From: Aplysia californica
Lineage: Eukaryota > Mollusca > Gastropoda > Aplysiida > Aplysiidae
Assembly: GCF_000002075.1 (NCBI RefSeq)
Contig: NW_004797272.1
Coordinates: 4,228,498 to 4,292,497 of the forward strand
Length of the DNA stretch: 64,000 bases
Direction of reading: 5' to 3'
Part shown: positions 1-13,200 of the stretch, piece after piece
How the letters are laid out: every line of letters starts with the position of its first letter
Numbering within the stretch: the first letter of the stretch is position 1
The notes under the pieces: model-generated
The model's input: only the letters and a program-made list of their open reading frames with translations
The model's database searches: none
Told to the model about the DNA's origin: nothing
Made by a program: the position numbers and the translations under genes

Positions 1-74
1 CCTTTATTTATGCTATATGTGTTCGTAGAATAGCACAGCCGCAAACGAGAACATGTACAATGTAATCTGTTCAG

Positions 75-1739
75 GTCATTGACGAAATGGTGTTTGTCAT
101 CGGCGGATTCAACGGAGTTACGACAATTTTCAACGTGGAGTGCTATGACTCCAAGGCTGACGAATGGTTAGTTCCTCCCTCCTTTATCCTTTTTCTTTCT
201 TTCTCTCAACTACTCTTCCCCTCCCTCATTCACACAATTTCTCTTTTATTCACTCTGTCTATCATTTACTCCATATCCCCTTTCTCACTCCACATACATT
301 TTCTTTTCACATATGTGAGCAGGCTGGTTGTTCATTTAAAGTATTAAATTGTATTTTCTAGACACGAATACTCGCTATCTGCAAGACTGTTCATTATGTG
401 GTCTTTAATTACTAACATAATATAATACGTTTAAAAAAACATGTACGGAAGTCGTACATTCAAACTCAAATTCTTACTCCACAAAATATCGCTTTCAAGT
501 GTGTTTTTCTACTATACTTGACAATTTTTAAATTCAATGTCTCAGATTTAAAATTGATCTAATTGCTGATGAAACTTTGCTTAGCCTGTCAGAGTTATAT
601 TATTATTATCAATACTCATTCTGTTGTGCTGTCCCCGTGGTTTTATCAGAAAAAAAAATGAGATTATGCAAACTGAGCCCAAAAGTGTGAAATTATGCGA
701 TTCTGTTAATTTTAACAAAGAATGATGAAGGAAAATAATAAGAAATTATGTAAAAGAAGATTAAATTTTGCTTAATTATGCGGGGTGCATAAAACCACGG
801 GGACAGGTTGAGACTGCTGATGATGTTTGCTGTTCCGACATTTATTTGCTGCTTCAGACGATGATGCTGAAGATTGATAATAGGGCCTAATGATAAACAT
901 ACTATCAACAATAAGCATAATCAATACCGGTATTGGTATAATTAAGCACAGCATTTAGATTTGACGTTACAGTTAATGCACCGACTCGCTACAGACTACT
1001 AAGACAGAACAGTATTAACTCTATTGATAGCAAGTTTGCCTACAAAGAAGAAGAGAAGAACTCAAATAAAGAGATGAAGGACTGTACAGATCAGCGATAA
1101 TTTTACAACAGCCCTCGGAATGAATTTTATTGTTTAAAAGCCGGTTTACTACTTGTGGGAGCTGATAGAAATTGTGCTTCTTTAATATCCTCACTAGGTC
1201 TAGCGGTTCTTTAGTGTTTCCCAAGCCATGCCCGTGTCAGTTCTTTTTTTCTTTTCGAACTGTGCAAACAAGTCGGTAATTTTTCACATTTATGATGTAC
1301 ATGATGTACTGTAATTGTAATAAATGGGGGAATTCCATACCCAACAAGCTACTCGAATTCTTTCACTGAAAAGAAATGTGAATTTTTTTTTTTTTACTTT
1401 TACATAAAAGTAAAGTGAACATAATAAATACCTTCCTTCAGGCCATGGGTGGTTTGAGGGTGCTCTGGGGTGGTTTGTTCCTTCTTTCGAATCAAACATC
1501 TATCGTCCTCATCTCTCCTCCTTTTTTTTGTTTGTTTGTTATTGTTACTCTCTGGTACCTCTTCTACACTCATGAGTCATACGACCCAATTGTGTTGCCA
1601 GTGCCGTAAAACGTACTGAAACATCAAATCTTTCTCCAGGTACGACGCCCATGATCTGAGTCTCTACCGCAGTGCTCTGAGCGCGTGTGTGGTGAGAGGA
1701 CTGCCCAATGTTCTTGAATACATCCACAGTGAGAACTGA
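75..1739 (+). CDS. KLHL10: Kelch-like protein 10 (3' end of gene, two exons)
   Basis: Two coding exons are visible: 75-166 (acceptor AG at 73-74, donor GTTAGT at 167) and 1640-1739 (acceptor CCAG, stop TGA 1737-1739). They join in phase through a split Trp codon. The first reads VIDEMVFVIGGFNGVTTIFN and on to a DEW end, which is a Kelch repeat with its GG doublet. The second reads YDAHDLSLYRSALSACVVRG, then LPNVLEYIHSEN and stop. The YRSAL...GLPNV..Y block is the C-terminal signature of KLHL10, a BTB-BACK-Kelch substrate adaptor for CUL3 ubiquitin ligase, expressed mainly in spermatids in mammals and flies. BTB, BACK and earlier Kelch repeats lie before the window. The intron holds one R1 SINE. 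AATAAA at 2008-2013 is a likely polyadenylation signal. Another KLHL paralogue is possible but fits the tail less well. Confidence 0.85.
1446..1624 (+). repeat. R1 SINE copy in KLHL10 intron
   Basis: This matches the family described at 57608-57795. It starts with the GGTGCTCTGG block, has a pyrimidine-rich middle, and ends with the GTGCCGTAAAAC block plus an A-rich tail. No tRNA A or B box is obvious. Confidence 0.7.
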
Positions 1740-2040
1740 GCTGCCCCAATGGACTCCCCTAAAACTTAAAACAAGAAACTTCGAAAATAGTGGTACATGT
1801 ATCTCTAAAACAGAAATCCGGCTAGTACTTTTCAACATATGGCCGTCCCATACATGTCTCTTTCAGCAGATTCCACTGAACATTGTATCATTGTATTGTC
1901 CCTTTTTAAATATATACACATAGTAGCTCAGAATTTTTCTTACCTCTTATTTTCTTATTTCTACAGTATGTGCAAAATATAATGTACTAAGACTTAGCCA
2001 GAAACGCAATAAAAACAATTGTATCATCAACTGAAACTAT
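1740..2040 (+). other. KLHL10 3'UTR and polyadenylation signal
   Basis: Non-coding sequence runs from the KLHL10 stop to a canonical AATAAA at 2008-2013. The exact cleavage site is inferred. The transcript converges on NDUFA10, whose coding end is at 4272. Confidence 0.5.
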
Positions 2041-2293
2041 CTTTGTGCATATTATTATTTTTAACTGCAAAATCAAAACATGAAAACGAGTGACTGAGAA
2101 TGAATAGGGCGATTGCAAAGTTATTATTAAATTTCAAACACAATAGCGGTACACAAAGTTTTATTTATGCTTATTTAAGTTTATGCTCGACACATTTTGT
2201 CCATGCTATGTATTCTTCTAAAGCAAATTTATATATCGTTTTGTTTCGGTACAAGTTTTTTAGCACTTATAACTCGTTTAGGTTATTTTTTAA

Positions 2294-2401
2294 GAGCTGA
2301 AGATGAGAGGCGTTACAAGAGAGTAATAAACACACAAAAAAGAGAAAAAAAGATGATAGGTGTTTGATGGGAAACAAGGAGTAAACCACACCACCCACAT
2401 T
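2294..2401 (-). repeat. R1 SINE fragment
   Basis: Reverse-oriented partial copy. It keeps the GTTACAAGAGAGTAA block and the AACCACACC...CCCACA end but lacks the TTTTACGGCGCTCGCAA end. The flanking 2402-3044 shows no gene that I can support. Confidence 0.5.
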
Positions 2402-3048
2402 GGTTTTTATGTTTTTGTACATTATCAACAGAGTGTGTACTACTGCAAGTATTATTACACTGTGATTACCAGACAGAAAACCACCCACAAGGATTGAGCC
2501 CACATTACAACAATCAAAATAAAAATTGTCAAGAGAGGAAGAAAATAAACATTGAGGCCAATCTGATCCAAATCCTGAAGTTCCACGATCTAGACCGCAT
2601 TTGTGAACAACCACACTACCATGGCCAGCAAGGGGATCAGAGAGCAGGAAAGGAGACTGAGTAAAGAAAAGAACACTGACACAATTATGATCATTTAGTG
2701 CCCAGAAAAAGTAAGACAGACACAGACAGACAGAAACAACGGCCTCCGTGGCGCCCTCCAACCACCCAGTGCATTAACAAGGGAGATGAAAACAAAGTGG
2801 TAAAATAAGTTATTAAAGTGAAAATCAACCTTCTCAGTAGCCCACACAAAGCTTCTAGAAAAACTAGAGCCTTCAGATTCTGTTCCATGGACTTTCAAGG
2901 GCATCTCCATTTTCACGACACTTTTTTCAACACACGATCTGCCTTTATCTCACTCATTGTTCACACGGGTCTCATTTGTGCCTTTGCTGTCCTTAACTGC
3001 AGCCATGTCCCTTTTTATTTCTGCCAAGCAAGTTATGACCATCGTTAA

Positions 3049-3555
3049 CCCATGAGCCCACAGCTCCTGCAAATTTTACCCCAATCCCGGCCTCTTGAGC
3101 ATCCAGGTTCTGGCAGAGAGGGCTTCATAGTGAAAAAAAACTCAGTAAATCAGCATAGAATGTGATCTGTGTAGTTTTAGAAGAGGTTTTACGGCGCTCG
3201 CAATTGCATAAGGTCATATGAGCACCAGAAGATTAGAGGTGTTACAGGAGAGTAACAAACATAAAAAAGAAGAAGGGAAAGGGGAGATAAGGACGACAGA
3301 TGTTTGATAGATAGGAAAGACAAAGCAAACCACATCAGAGCACCCACATCAAAACATGTTTGAATGGGCACACGCATGTTGGTATCCCATGATAGCATGT
3401 TGACAGAAACTAGCGTTTTGGTTGCTAAAAAAATTACTGTCTTTTCGGCTCAATAATTCAGTGCTCTCTCCTCACACCAGTGAACTGGTGCTATGGATAA
3501 TTGTTGCCGAAGTGCTCCACCAGTGTACCGGTGCTACGGGCTCACAGCCACAGGG
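3049..3555. mobile_element. piggyBac-like MITE with R1 SINE inside
   Basis: TTAA lies at 3045-3048 and 3556-3559. Both ends begin with CCC inward (CCCATGAGCCC on the left; CCCTGTGGCTGTGAGCCC read inward on the right), as piggyBac-type elements do. The inverted repeat is short and imperfect, so this call is moderate. The R1 copy at 3181-3350 lies within it, so it inserted later. Confidence 0.4.
3181..3350 (-). repeat. R1 SINE copy
   Basis: Near full-length minus-strand copy. It opens with GTTTTACGGCGCTCGCAATT, continues with the CATAAGGTCATATGAGC block and ends at CAGAGCACCCACA. Confidence 0.7.
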
Positions 3556-3827
3556 TTAAGCTTGAAGCTTTCCTCTTTTCACTCACATTCAATGATTTCA
3601 GACATCGATGAAGGGTAAAAAACATCACTTTTGTCTACACAGCACTTAAGGCAATATTCACTTCTACCACAAACACTTTCAGGAAAGATTAAATCATCCA
3701 CTTCCTTAGGTCACAGAGAACTCTCACAAACATTGAAACAAACAGGTTCTAGTAAAAGTAGAAGAAAAATTAGAAGCAAAATTTACCAAATCAACGTCCA
3801 ACCACTTCCAGGTACACAAAGGGTTGC

Positions 3828-4271
3828 TTTATTCATCAAATACCAAGCGTCCCGAAACAAGTAACGAAATACAAGATGCATGAAAAACATCTTCAGACAT
3901 GGAAAAACAGTTTTCAAGTGTCATTTAGTTATCACAAGACACAGAAAAAGTACACATAAGACTTCAAATCCATTTGAACAAACTTCATTCACTGTCAAAG
4001 CTGGTTCTTGAAGCAAAGAAATTTATCACTAGACATACTCCTAACTTTGTATATATTCATACTGAATCAATAAAGAAAAAGAGTGAACATGTCACTTTCA
4101 TTCCATACTTTAGACCTTTAATAAATCTCACAAGTCCTAAGCTATACACTGCCCATCATCTACAGTCTGTGCTTTTGCCACAGAAAAAAAATCCTTCAAC
4201 AGAAAAACAAAAATGTCAAGACAACAGTTTCACACTTGCAATAAAAATTCAAGATCTATCTAAGCTTCCTT
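3828..4271 (-). other. probable NDUFA10 3'UTR
   Basis: Unbroken A/T-rich sequence without recognisable repeats follows the NDUFA10 stop. The first canonical AATAAA on the minus strand lies at 3828-3833. The transcript end is inferred. Confidence 0.4.
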
Positions 4272-7200
4272 CTACAATATTCTCCAGTGTCTCATGGAAT
4301 CACCGGGCTGGTAGTTTTCACTGTATTTGAAGCGAGGATCCTGCAAAACAGAGAAAAATATTCAAATGTCATGTTTAAAGAAGTAGAAACAAACTAAAAG
4401 AACCAGATAAAAAACTAAACATAAAATGCAACAACAAAAAAAAAAAGAAAAAGAAGAGAGAAGAAAGATTTCTACAACTGATAGCAAAAATCTTCAAAGT
4501 TATCTTATTATAACCATATATTATACAAAGCATTAAATTTTTAAAAGACAAAATAGCCTTCCACTGTTATCTGAATCAGTTTTGGAAAAAAAAAACTTTT
4601 TACAAAAAGACATCCAAGTAGGTGCCATTTTCAATATATATATATATATATATATATATAAGTTTTCAGCGAGAAAAAAAAACTCTTTAAAAAAACATAC
4701 AGAATCCTTCAATGTACCACTTAATTTTAAAAAAACATATAAACCTTCTACAAAACTACATGTACTGTTTGAAAAAAAAAAGGCAACAGAGAACAACTCA
4801 ACAGACCCCAGTAGAGAAAAAAGAACATAGCAAGCATTTAATTTTAACATTCTTTGGGTAACTCACTGGATCAACATATTTTTTCATAAAATTAAAATCC
4901 AAGCACATGAGTTTTATTCAAAAGAGAATTCATTCACAAAGTCAAGGTAATGAAGTTTGATGAAATGTCATCAAAAGTATACGCAATTTCTGCCAATTCA
5001 AAAAAATTGTAGTAAGAGTTTTCGTTCATATAGAACTTTACCCAATTCCCAAATCATGATAAACAGAGTTTCATCTCTTTCCCTTCTACGTCTACTACTA
5101 CTTCTACTTCAAATTCAATCATTGAACCAGAAAAAAGAAAATATATTTTCCTAAAACTGAAAACAGGTCAAAGGTATTATAAGAATGCATCCTACTCTGG
5201 TAATAGTCATCACTATCAAACCATTAATTATCTACTTTTTTAGAACACTAATTATCTACTTTTTTAGAATATCCTCTGTTCATTCAAGAATTGATAAATG
5301 ATTAATTTTGGTTAACATCACAGTCTAAAACCAGGGTGCCAAACTCAATTGCCCAAGGGGCCAAATTCAAATTACATTTACGGTTGCCGGCCAAACAGGA
5401 TAAACATTTATTGAGCAGTGTGAACTAAACCTTGTTTTAAGCCATGATATAAATCAAAATAGACCAAAGTTAAAATACAGTCGCATCTGTTAAACAGAAC
5501 AAGATTAATTCGAAACTGGTAAACCGAAAAGAAAAAATCCCTAGGTTTTATTTTCTTCTAATTGAGCAACTTTTCAAAACCGAAAACCTGGTTCCACAGA
5601 GTTAAGTTTAAGCGAACTCCACTATAATAATAAATCAAAGCACACCAATTTTTGCTCTTATGCCATTTTGACAGTGCTGGATGTTTCGCATCTTTTTTTT
5701 TGGCAACATGTTTGTTTGCGTTTAGAGTAAGGTTCTGTGTTATAGAAATTCTCAGGATGGACCACCTAAATTCTCTCACCAGCGGGATAAAATCATTCTT
5801 CAGTTCTGACACCCGTGCTCTTAGACAATCCACCCTCTAAATACACTGATATGGAATAAACAGTCCAACAGAGTACTACTTACTTCAGCCACAGTCGCAT
5901 TGTAGGCCAGGCCATCCATCCCATCCACAATAAGTTCAGACGCTTCATACGGAGGGTGGAAGTTGAAAATGTTGAGAAGCTTGTAGTGGTTGTGCTCTGA
6001 GCATCTGTTCAAAAACATGATTGATTATAATTTTACAGTTTTAAAAACAATAACTGCAAAATATACACAATGGTCCTCGGCTATAACAGGACCGCCAGGA
6101 CCAATGCAATGTCCTTGACATAGCTGAAACTTTTTACAAACTGGGACCACAATTACGTGCACTATAACTAATGATTAACTAATGGGATCACTTTTATTAC
6201 ATAGATTGCTCACAACCAGTTTATCAGTTATAGCTACTTTCTTTTCCACTGATATTTTTTTATCCTCATCTTATTTTCTTTTTCTAATATCTTGTCTAAA
6301 TGAGGTTGACTAGACATAATCTGAGATGCACTCGTAATAATACTTGCATTTATATAGCATATACTCTTGCTCAACAGAGTATACAGCTTGCTCAGTGCGC
6401 TTTACAACTATTCGTAATTGTAAAGTTACCACTGGTAAGGGAAAAGGAGAATTTCCAGATTTATCCTGAAAATTGGCACAGCAAAACAGTTTGCAAGGCA
6501 TTTTAAAAAATCATAAAGAGGAGCATAAATGCAACGGCATTAAACTATTCCAGGAAAAACTTGTTTTAATCCTTCTGAACACACTGCAAAGTTTGAACAC
6601 AAAGTACCGGTACTGGGTAACATGAATTTAGATGTTTAGAAGACTACAACTCTCCTCCACGTGTAGGAGCACTCACATAAGTACAGCCAAACCTTAATAA
6701 ACCTTGCCCCGCTATACAGCTGGTCCTGCTTACTGCAGGGTTTTGCTAAAGTACAAAACGGAGCACCTATATACAGTATTTACTCCTTCACAAGTACCCA
6801 CGAACGGGGGTTTTGGCCATGTGGCAGGCCTGCGCATGACACATTACGCGTGCGTCTAGCTAGGCTTAGGGCTAGATCGAAGTCTGCAGCAGACTGCAGC
6901 CCTCTCCGCTTCACCCGCTGCAAGTGCTTGAAGTGGCGTGGCTTGCGTGGGCTTGCTCCATCACTGTGTTACTCTCTCTCTCTCTCTTACTTTTTACACA
7001 TTGTTAACGAGCCTTTGCCCCTCATATAACCAGTTGGGCTCAGATAAGGCCCTGTTATTACCGATAGTTTTTAAAAGAGACAAAGAGTAGGAAAAAACGG
7101 GGATTTACCGGATCCCTGTTATTACCGGGCCTGTTATATATATTGGGTTTCCACTGTATATCCCCAACAAAAAGACACTTTTCAAACACACATCAGACAG

Positions 7201-10200
7201 AGGAATCGGGTCCCCTGATGTTGGGCAGCTGGAACTTATGGTAGAGGAACCCTGTTGAACCGCCAGCCCTGCTATTCCACCAACTTCTTCTCATCCCAAG
7301 GGTGGCGGTACAACAAGGTTTGGCTGTACATGATAAAAAGCACATCAAACTTCAAAGTCATCAAACAGCGAAACCATTCCCACTTACAAACTTCTCATGT
7401 CATTAAAATCTCTGTTGTGCACATCCTTCCAATCAGCAAATCTTTTCTCATACTCCAGGGGAGCATTGTTCAAGTCCAAGCTCTCCAAATCCTCCACAAC
7501 CTGTAGGGAAAACAAGAAAGAAAACCTTGTGAGATTGCCTTCCCAACACAGCTTTATCATGCAAAGTCCATCATTTTCATACTTTAACCTCTTAGGCCTT
7601 GATAGGTACTTTTTAAGTTAATCTGTCCTATCCTTTGATCCTATGTTGTGGCTCTCAGGGGTTGCTGAAGGGAGTTCCAAACTGATGGAGCAAGATGGGC
7701 AAAGGACCTCTCAGCTGATTTTTTTACTCCCTTGATTTATGATCCACCTAGATCACTGAGATGACGTGACCAGTATATTTTAAGAGTTTCCAGGAGAGGA
7801 GTAAAAAAAATCAGCTAACATATGACAGGGCTTTGTTATGAACACACTATTGGCATAATATTGCAAAGTTATACAATAGTCTTTGGGGACATTCATTCAG
7901 CTCTAGTTATTCATCCCTTCTGGAAGAAATAGAAAATTTTCAACAAATGAGAAAAAAGTACTCTTACCACTTCAAAATCTGGTTCTGGATTCTCAGCAAG
8001 GTTGTAAGTCAAGACCTCAGCCCGTGTCCTGAAACGGCATATGTTTCACTCATAAGAGAACTTGGATTGGAATTTATGGAAATAAAAATAACACTTATCT
8101 TGAATATGAGCACTAGCATCAATGAATGGTAGTATGAGTGAAAAAATGGTCAAATTATCAGTCACTGATTATAAAAATATTTGCAAGGCAGCATGGTGAA
8201 ATCAGGTGCTCCGTCAAAATAACGTTTTATGAAATGAAAGAGCCCTTGTCACTTACTTCATATAAGGCAGGTACTTGTTCTTGTAGACATCATTGATTGT
8301 GTGCAAGAACTCATCAGTCAAGACAGGGCTGTTTACTTCCCATGGCTGAAAGAAAAAGCGGATGTATACAATACAAATTTTTCAGATGATGAAATGAAAA
8401 AGCAGAAGAGAGCATAGTTCTATAAAGCAGCAAAATGAAGTTCACCCCTTTCTGGTAAAACATAACAGAGGTTTTTCATCAATTTGAAGACATGTTCACA
8501 GATCACTTACATTACCTTCTGTAATTCAGTTTGGGAAACTCAGCCACATATCAAACAGTCAGTACAAACCAGTCGAACGGGGAGGGGGGGGGGGATGTGT
8601 GCTGGGTGACATGGGGTCTAGAAATAGATGAAATGCTATTAGAAAAAGTCAAGGGTCGATTCAACCACACAGGAAGGAGCGGACATGCTGACCGCTGACA
8701 GAGGAAGAATGAGAGTAGAAACAGGGAAAGGAGGTAAACTTTCTGATGCCCCCAAAATTCTGGATTTCCATGGAAGATTACAACCATCGATTAATTCAAC
8801 CTGTTGGCTCCATCAGTAAAGTGCTGTGTGAAAACTGATTACACAATCAAAAAACTGAACTTCCAACCAACTTTGTTTCCAGAAACTATTTTTTAAGAAA
8901 CTTATTAACCTGATCATGCCACAAAAAAGTTTAGTCGTATGCCAGAGGGAAAACACAACATCACTACAGTGGAACTCGGATTCAACGAGGTCGCCGGGCC
9001 TGGCCTAAAATCTTGTTGAATCCGAGTGTTCGTTATAGCAAACATGAGGTTTTGTATAGATAATTACAGGCACTGAGCAAGTAATGTAAAAAGAGAAGTC
9101 ACAAGTAGTGCCTGAAATGTCAGCACATTATGAGCTGTGTAAAAAAAAAAAAAGACTGATTCGTTCAAATGCACACGCCTGTGTCATCTTGATTGTTTAC
9201 CAAAAAGTTGTGTTGCTGTGAAGAGCCTAGCATACGGCAACTTTGATTTCCATAGACCAGCGCACAATTCATTACGTAGATCTACGTCAAGACTAGCTTA
9301 TCATTGTAATAATGATCAGTTGCAGAGGGGGAAAAAGACTGTGCCACGTTTGTATCAGCGACGTTCAACGCCCGGACCGCTAGTGCCCCCCCCCCCCCCT
9401 CCCTGACACAGTCACACATGTGCAGGCCGCCCATCAGACCCCGACACACGCCAGAGTAGACAGGTGCACGTGCCAACAACGCTTGTGTTGGTATGAAAAA
9501 AGCTGCCGATTGGTAGAATGCAATCGGGTAAGTGAATAATGGTTCACAATGCAGGTGCAATGTATGATTTCCGGGAATATATAAAGTTCGTTCTGGGAGA
9601 AAAATGAGAGAAGCCACGTCTGCGGGGGCTGTTCACCCTAGAAGCGACCTCATTGAATCCGAGCTCGCTGATTTAAGTGCTCGTTGAATCCAGGTTATTT
9701 TTATTGATTTTAAAGAAGAAAAAAAACGAGGAATCTATCTCATCTCGTTGAATCCGAGTTCTCGTTGAAACCGAGCTCGTTGAATCCGAGTTCCACTGTA
9801 TTACCATGACTAAAATGCTTTTTATTCTCTTATTTATTGAAGGAGACACTTGAAACTTCACAGGGTTGCAGGAAAAATTAATTACTCTTAAAGTGCCCTA
9901 CTTTTTAGCTTTGATGCTGATTTTCTTCATCAGCTCCACATCATTGTTACTGTTATACTTTACTCTATACCTTCTCTCATAAAAGCTCATAAAGCCCTCA
10001 ATATCACTTTCTTCATCTTCCAAGACATCATTACCTGTGCTAAGATCATTATCATCACTGTCACTGTCTTGCATTACCTTGCTTAACACTTCCAGTGCTG
10101 CTTATCTTGGTTGGTTACCTCTACCACCAGTTGCTATGGTGACATTTCGACGAAACACAAGCAAAGTGTGATTTACTTCACAAAGTGTCTTCTCACTTCA

Positions 10201-13200
10201 AACCTACACTTACATAATGTCAACAAATAGCAGTACTGGTCAGGGGAACTGTCTAAAAAAAAAAAAGTATTTCAAGAATTAACGTCATGTAATTACCCAA
10301 AGAGTGCCTACGAAATAGGCCCATACAGTTCTGGGCCCGTGGCAGTATAGTGACATTAGAAGGTCCGGAACAGTTCCGGGTGAAGCAGGGAAGGGGTCAA
10401 AGGGTTCCAAAAGTCAGCTTACCACATTCCTCTTCTTGATGTTCTTTTTCACCTGGTCAACAGGAGCATCCAGATATATGACAAGATGTGGATGCCAAAA
10501 GTAGTCAGTGGCCACTTCATACTGGTACTGGTAAGCTTTGAGGGCTGAGGAATAATCAGATGCAATGTTTTGTGCTCACTACACACACTTCAAAAACCCA
10601 TCTCATTCACTTCAAATGAGTTATCTTACTCAACCACAACCATTGAAGTGCTTACAAATGTAAAAAAGAAAAAAAAACCATCTCAAGCATAGCTGAATCG
10701 TAAAAGGAGGTCATGTAAGTTACTGAAAGTATCATATTTTCATGAATGTCTTATCCTAAAACAACAATCTCAAATCACCTCTTTTTCCATTCACTGTTCT
10801 TGTCCGCATACAACATAATTCGTATTTCTGATGAACTTATTGATGAACAAAACAATTTCTAATATAATGTAATTCAATTATATTTTGAGTAGTTACCTCT
10901 GGCAGACATGTATCCCTGCTTTCTCAGAGTGTGTGCAAACACCATATCAGACCACACTCCTCTGTTCATGACGACACCTTGGCCTGCGACACAAAGGAGC
11001 CAAGAAATATTGTTGTACTTTTCAACGACTAATATCAGAATTTATAATCGGCATTGTGGTGAATTCAGGCTCTTAGTCAAAATACTGAAATTGAAGAAAC
11101 TGACATTTTTCTGCCAGTTAGGCATTAAAAAAAAAAAAAATTAATTTAGCTTAACACCTTTTAAGTCCATTAAAAAAAACCCACATCTCTGTGTGGACTT
11201 TATAGACAAATAAACAACAGCATTTAAAAAAAATGTAAGTTTGAAGTTTACAAAGACATTCAAGTTTGGCAGTCACCAAATTTGGCTGCTATTCTCTCTC
11301 TAATTTTATCTCTGACACCAATCAACCCCCACCTCTTTCAATCAGTGCAAATATTTCGACGAATGCTTTCTGAGTTTCATGGAAGGATTGATGCAAAATA
11401 ATTCCAAGCCGATTACTTTATTCTAATAGAAAATGAACATATCTTTCTATTGGTACTTTTTTGAGCTGGTATTTTACATATCTCGCTTTAAAAATTATCT
11501 TTAAAAACTTTGACAGTATTTATAAAGGCTTTCTATCTAAACGATAAAAAAAGGCCAAAAATATACCCAGAGAAAGCCCTTTCAAAGCTCTACAGTTCTC
11601 CGCCAATGAAAAGACAGTATTTAATCATCAATCTTTCCGCGATTTCCATGTGTCAATTTTTTAACCGGCCGACCACGCATTCTGATCGCGAGCGGCTTCG
11701 CTTTCCACGGCCATCCTCCAGCTCCGAATAATCGGAACATATAAACAACATACACCATTGTAATGAGGAAAAGCTGAACTTTTACAAGGTGTACAGCATT
11801 TTTTGTTTTATAACGAAAGAGCAAAGAAACAGCCATGTGAATTTCCCCGATACCACGTGCTTGGAAGGCCGCGACGCCGCATTTACGCTACCTTCAAAAA
11901 GCCATATATATCGAATATATACTTATCTTCGTGTTATAATTTTCAATATTGTATGTCTCTGTACTTTTTGCATTTTTGTGTAGTATTTTCGACAGAAATA
12001 GCAGCACACTCAACAAAAAAAAGAAGAAATATTGTGCTTGAATAGTTAAAAACCAACTAAAAACAAAGGTCTTGGCACCTGTCCAATGTGAACAAAATAA
12101 GAGTCAAAATTCTTTCTGTTCAGTAAAGATCAACATCAGCTGAAATTATCTAAATTTCAGTAGGCCCTATTCAAACATTTATCATAGTTACAGAGTACTT
12201 GATTTCTTTTAGTCAGGTAAAAAGCTTTTACTTTAGGACACGCAGCACATTGATCAGAGTCAAGATTCCGGCAGTGAGTGAGTTAAAATGTGGCACCACA
12301 TCTTAACCCTCGTCCTGCGGGAGCCGGCTTTATATCCCCCGATAAGCCGATTTCGGTACCTCGCCTACGTTCTGGTCCCGAATCAGTGTAGCCCCTGGAT
12401 CAGTGTGCATCATCTTACGTGAAATGAGTTTCCCGAGTCGGATCCCCATTCACGTAGGTCAAATGTGTGTGCGTCAGTCTGCTTGGGTTTGTGTGCGTTT
12501 GTGGCCTTCTTCTAGAACCGCCTGCGTTGGTTCGTAATCGACGCATACGTCTCATTCAAAACACACCAAGTTGGTAGCCAGGGTTGGGTTGATTTAAATC
12601 AGTTGATTTTTTAAAATTTAAATCAACTTGATTTTTTAAATAAAAATCAGTGATTTAAATCACTTTTTAAAAAATTTATTTTTATTCAGTTTTTACACAT
12701 TTTAACATTCAGAATTCCTTTCCTTAGTTTCATAAAACAGATAAGGTTTAGTAGACTAATATAATCATGCTTAAAAGTCTGCTTTCCCCCCTTTCACTGT
12801 AAAATAATACAGTATTCAATTTACTTTTTTTTTCCATAAATGAAATCAGAGCTGGGTTGATTTAAATCAGTTGATTTTTTTTATATTTTAATCAACTTGA
12901 TTTTTAAAATAAAAATCAGTGATTTAAATCACTTTTCAAAAAAATGTATTCCGTTTTTACATATATTTGAACATTCAGAATTCCTTTCCTTGGTTTTACT
13001 GAACAGAGATTAAGGTTTAGTAGACTAATATAATCATGCCTAAAAGTCTGCTTTCTCCCCTGTCACTGTAAAATAATATAGTTCTCATTTTATTTATTTT
13101 TTTCATAATTGAAAACCAGGGTTGGGTTGATTTAAATCAGTTGATTTTTAAAAAATTTAAATCAACTTGATTTTAAAAATAAACTCAGTGATTTAAATCA

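Noticed and set aside
2267-2761. 164-codon minus-strand ORF
   Set aside because: Covers an R1 SINE fragment; hydrophobic composition from a reversed purine-rich tract; no homology recognised.
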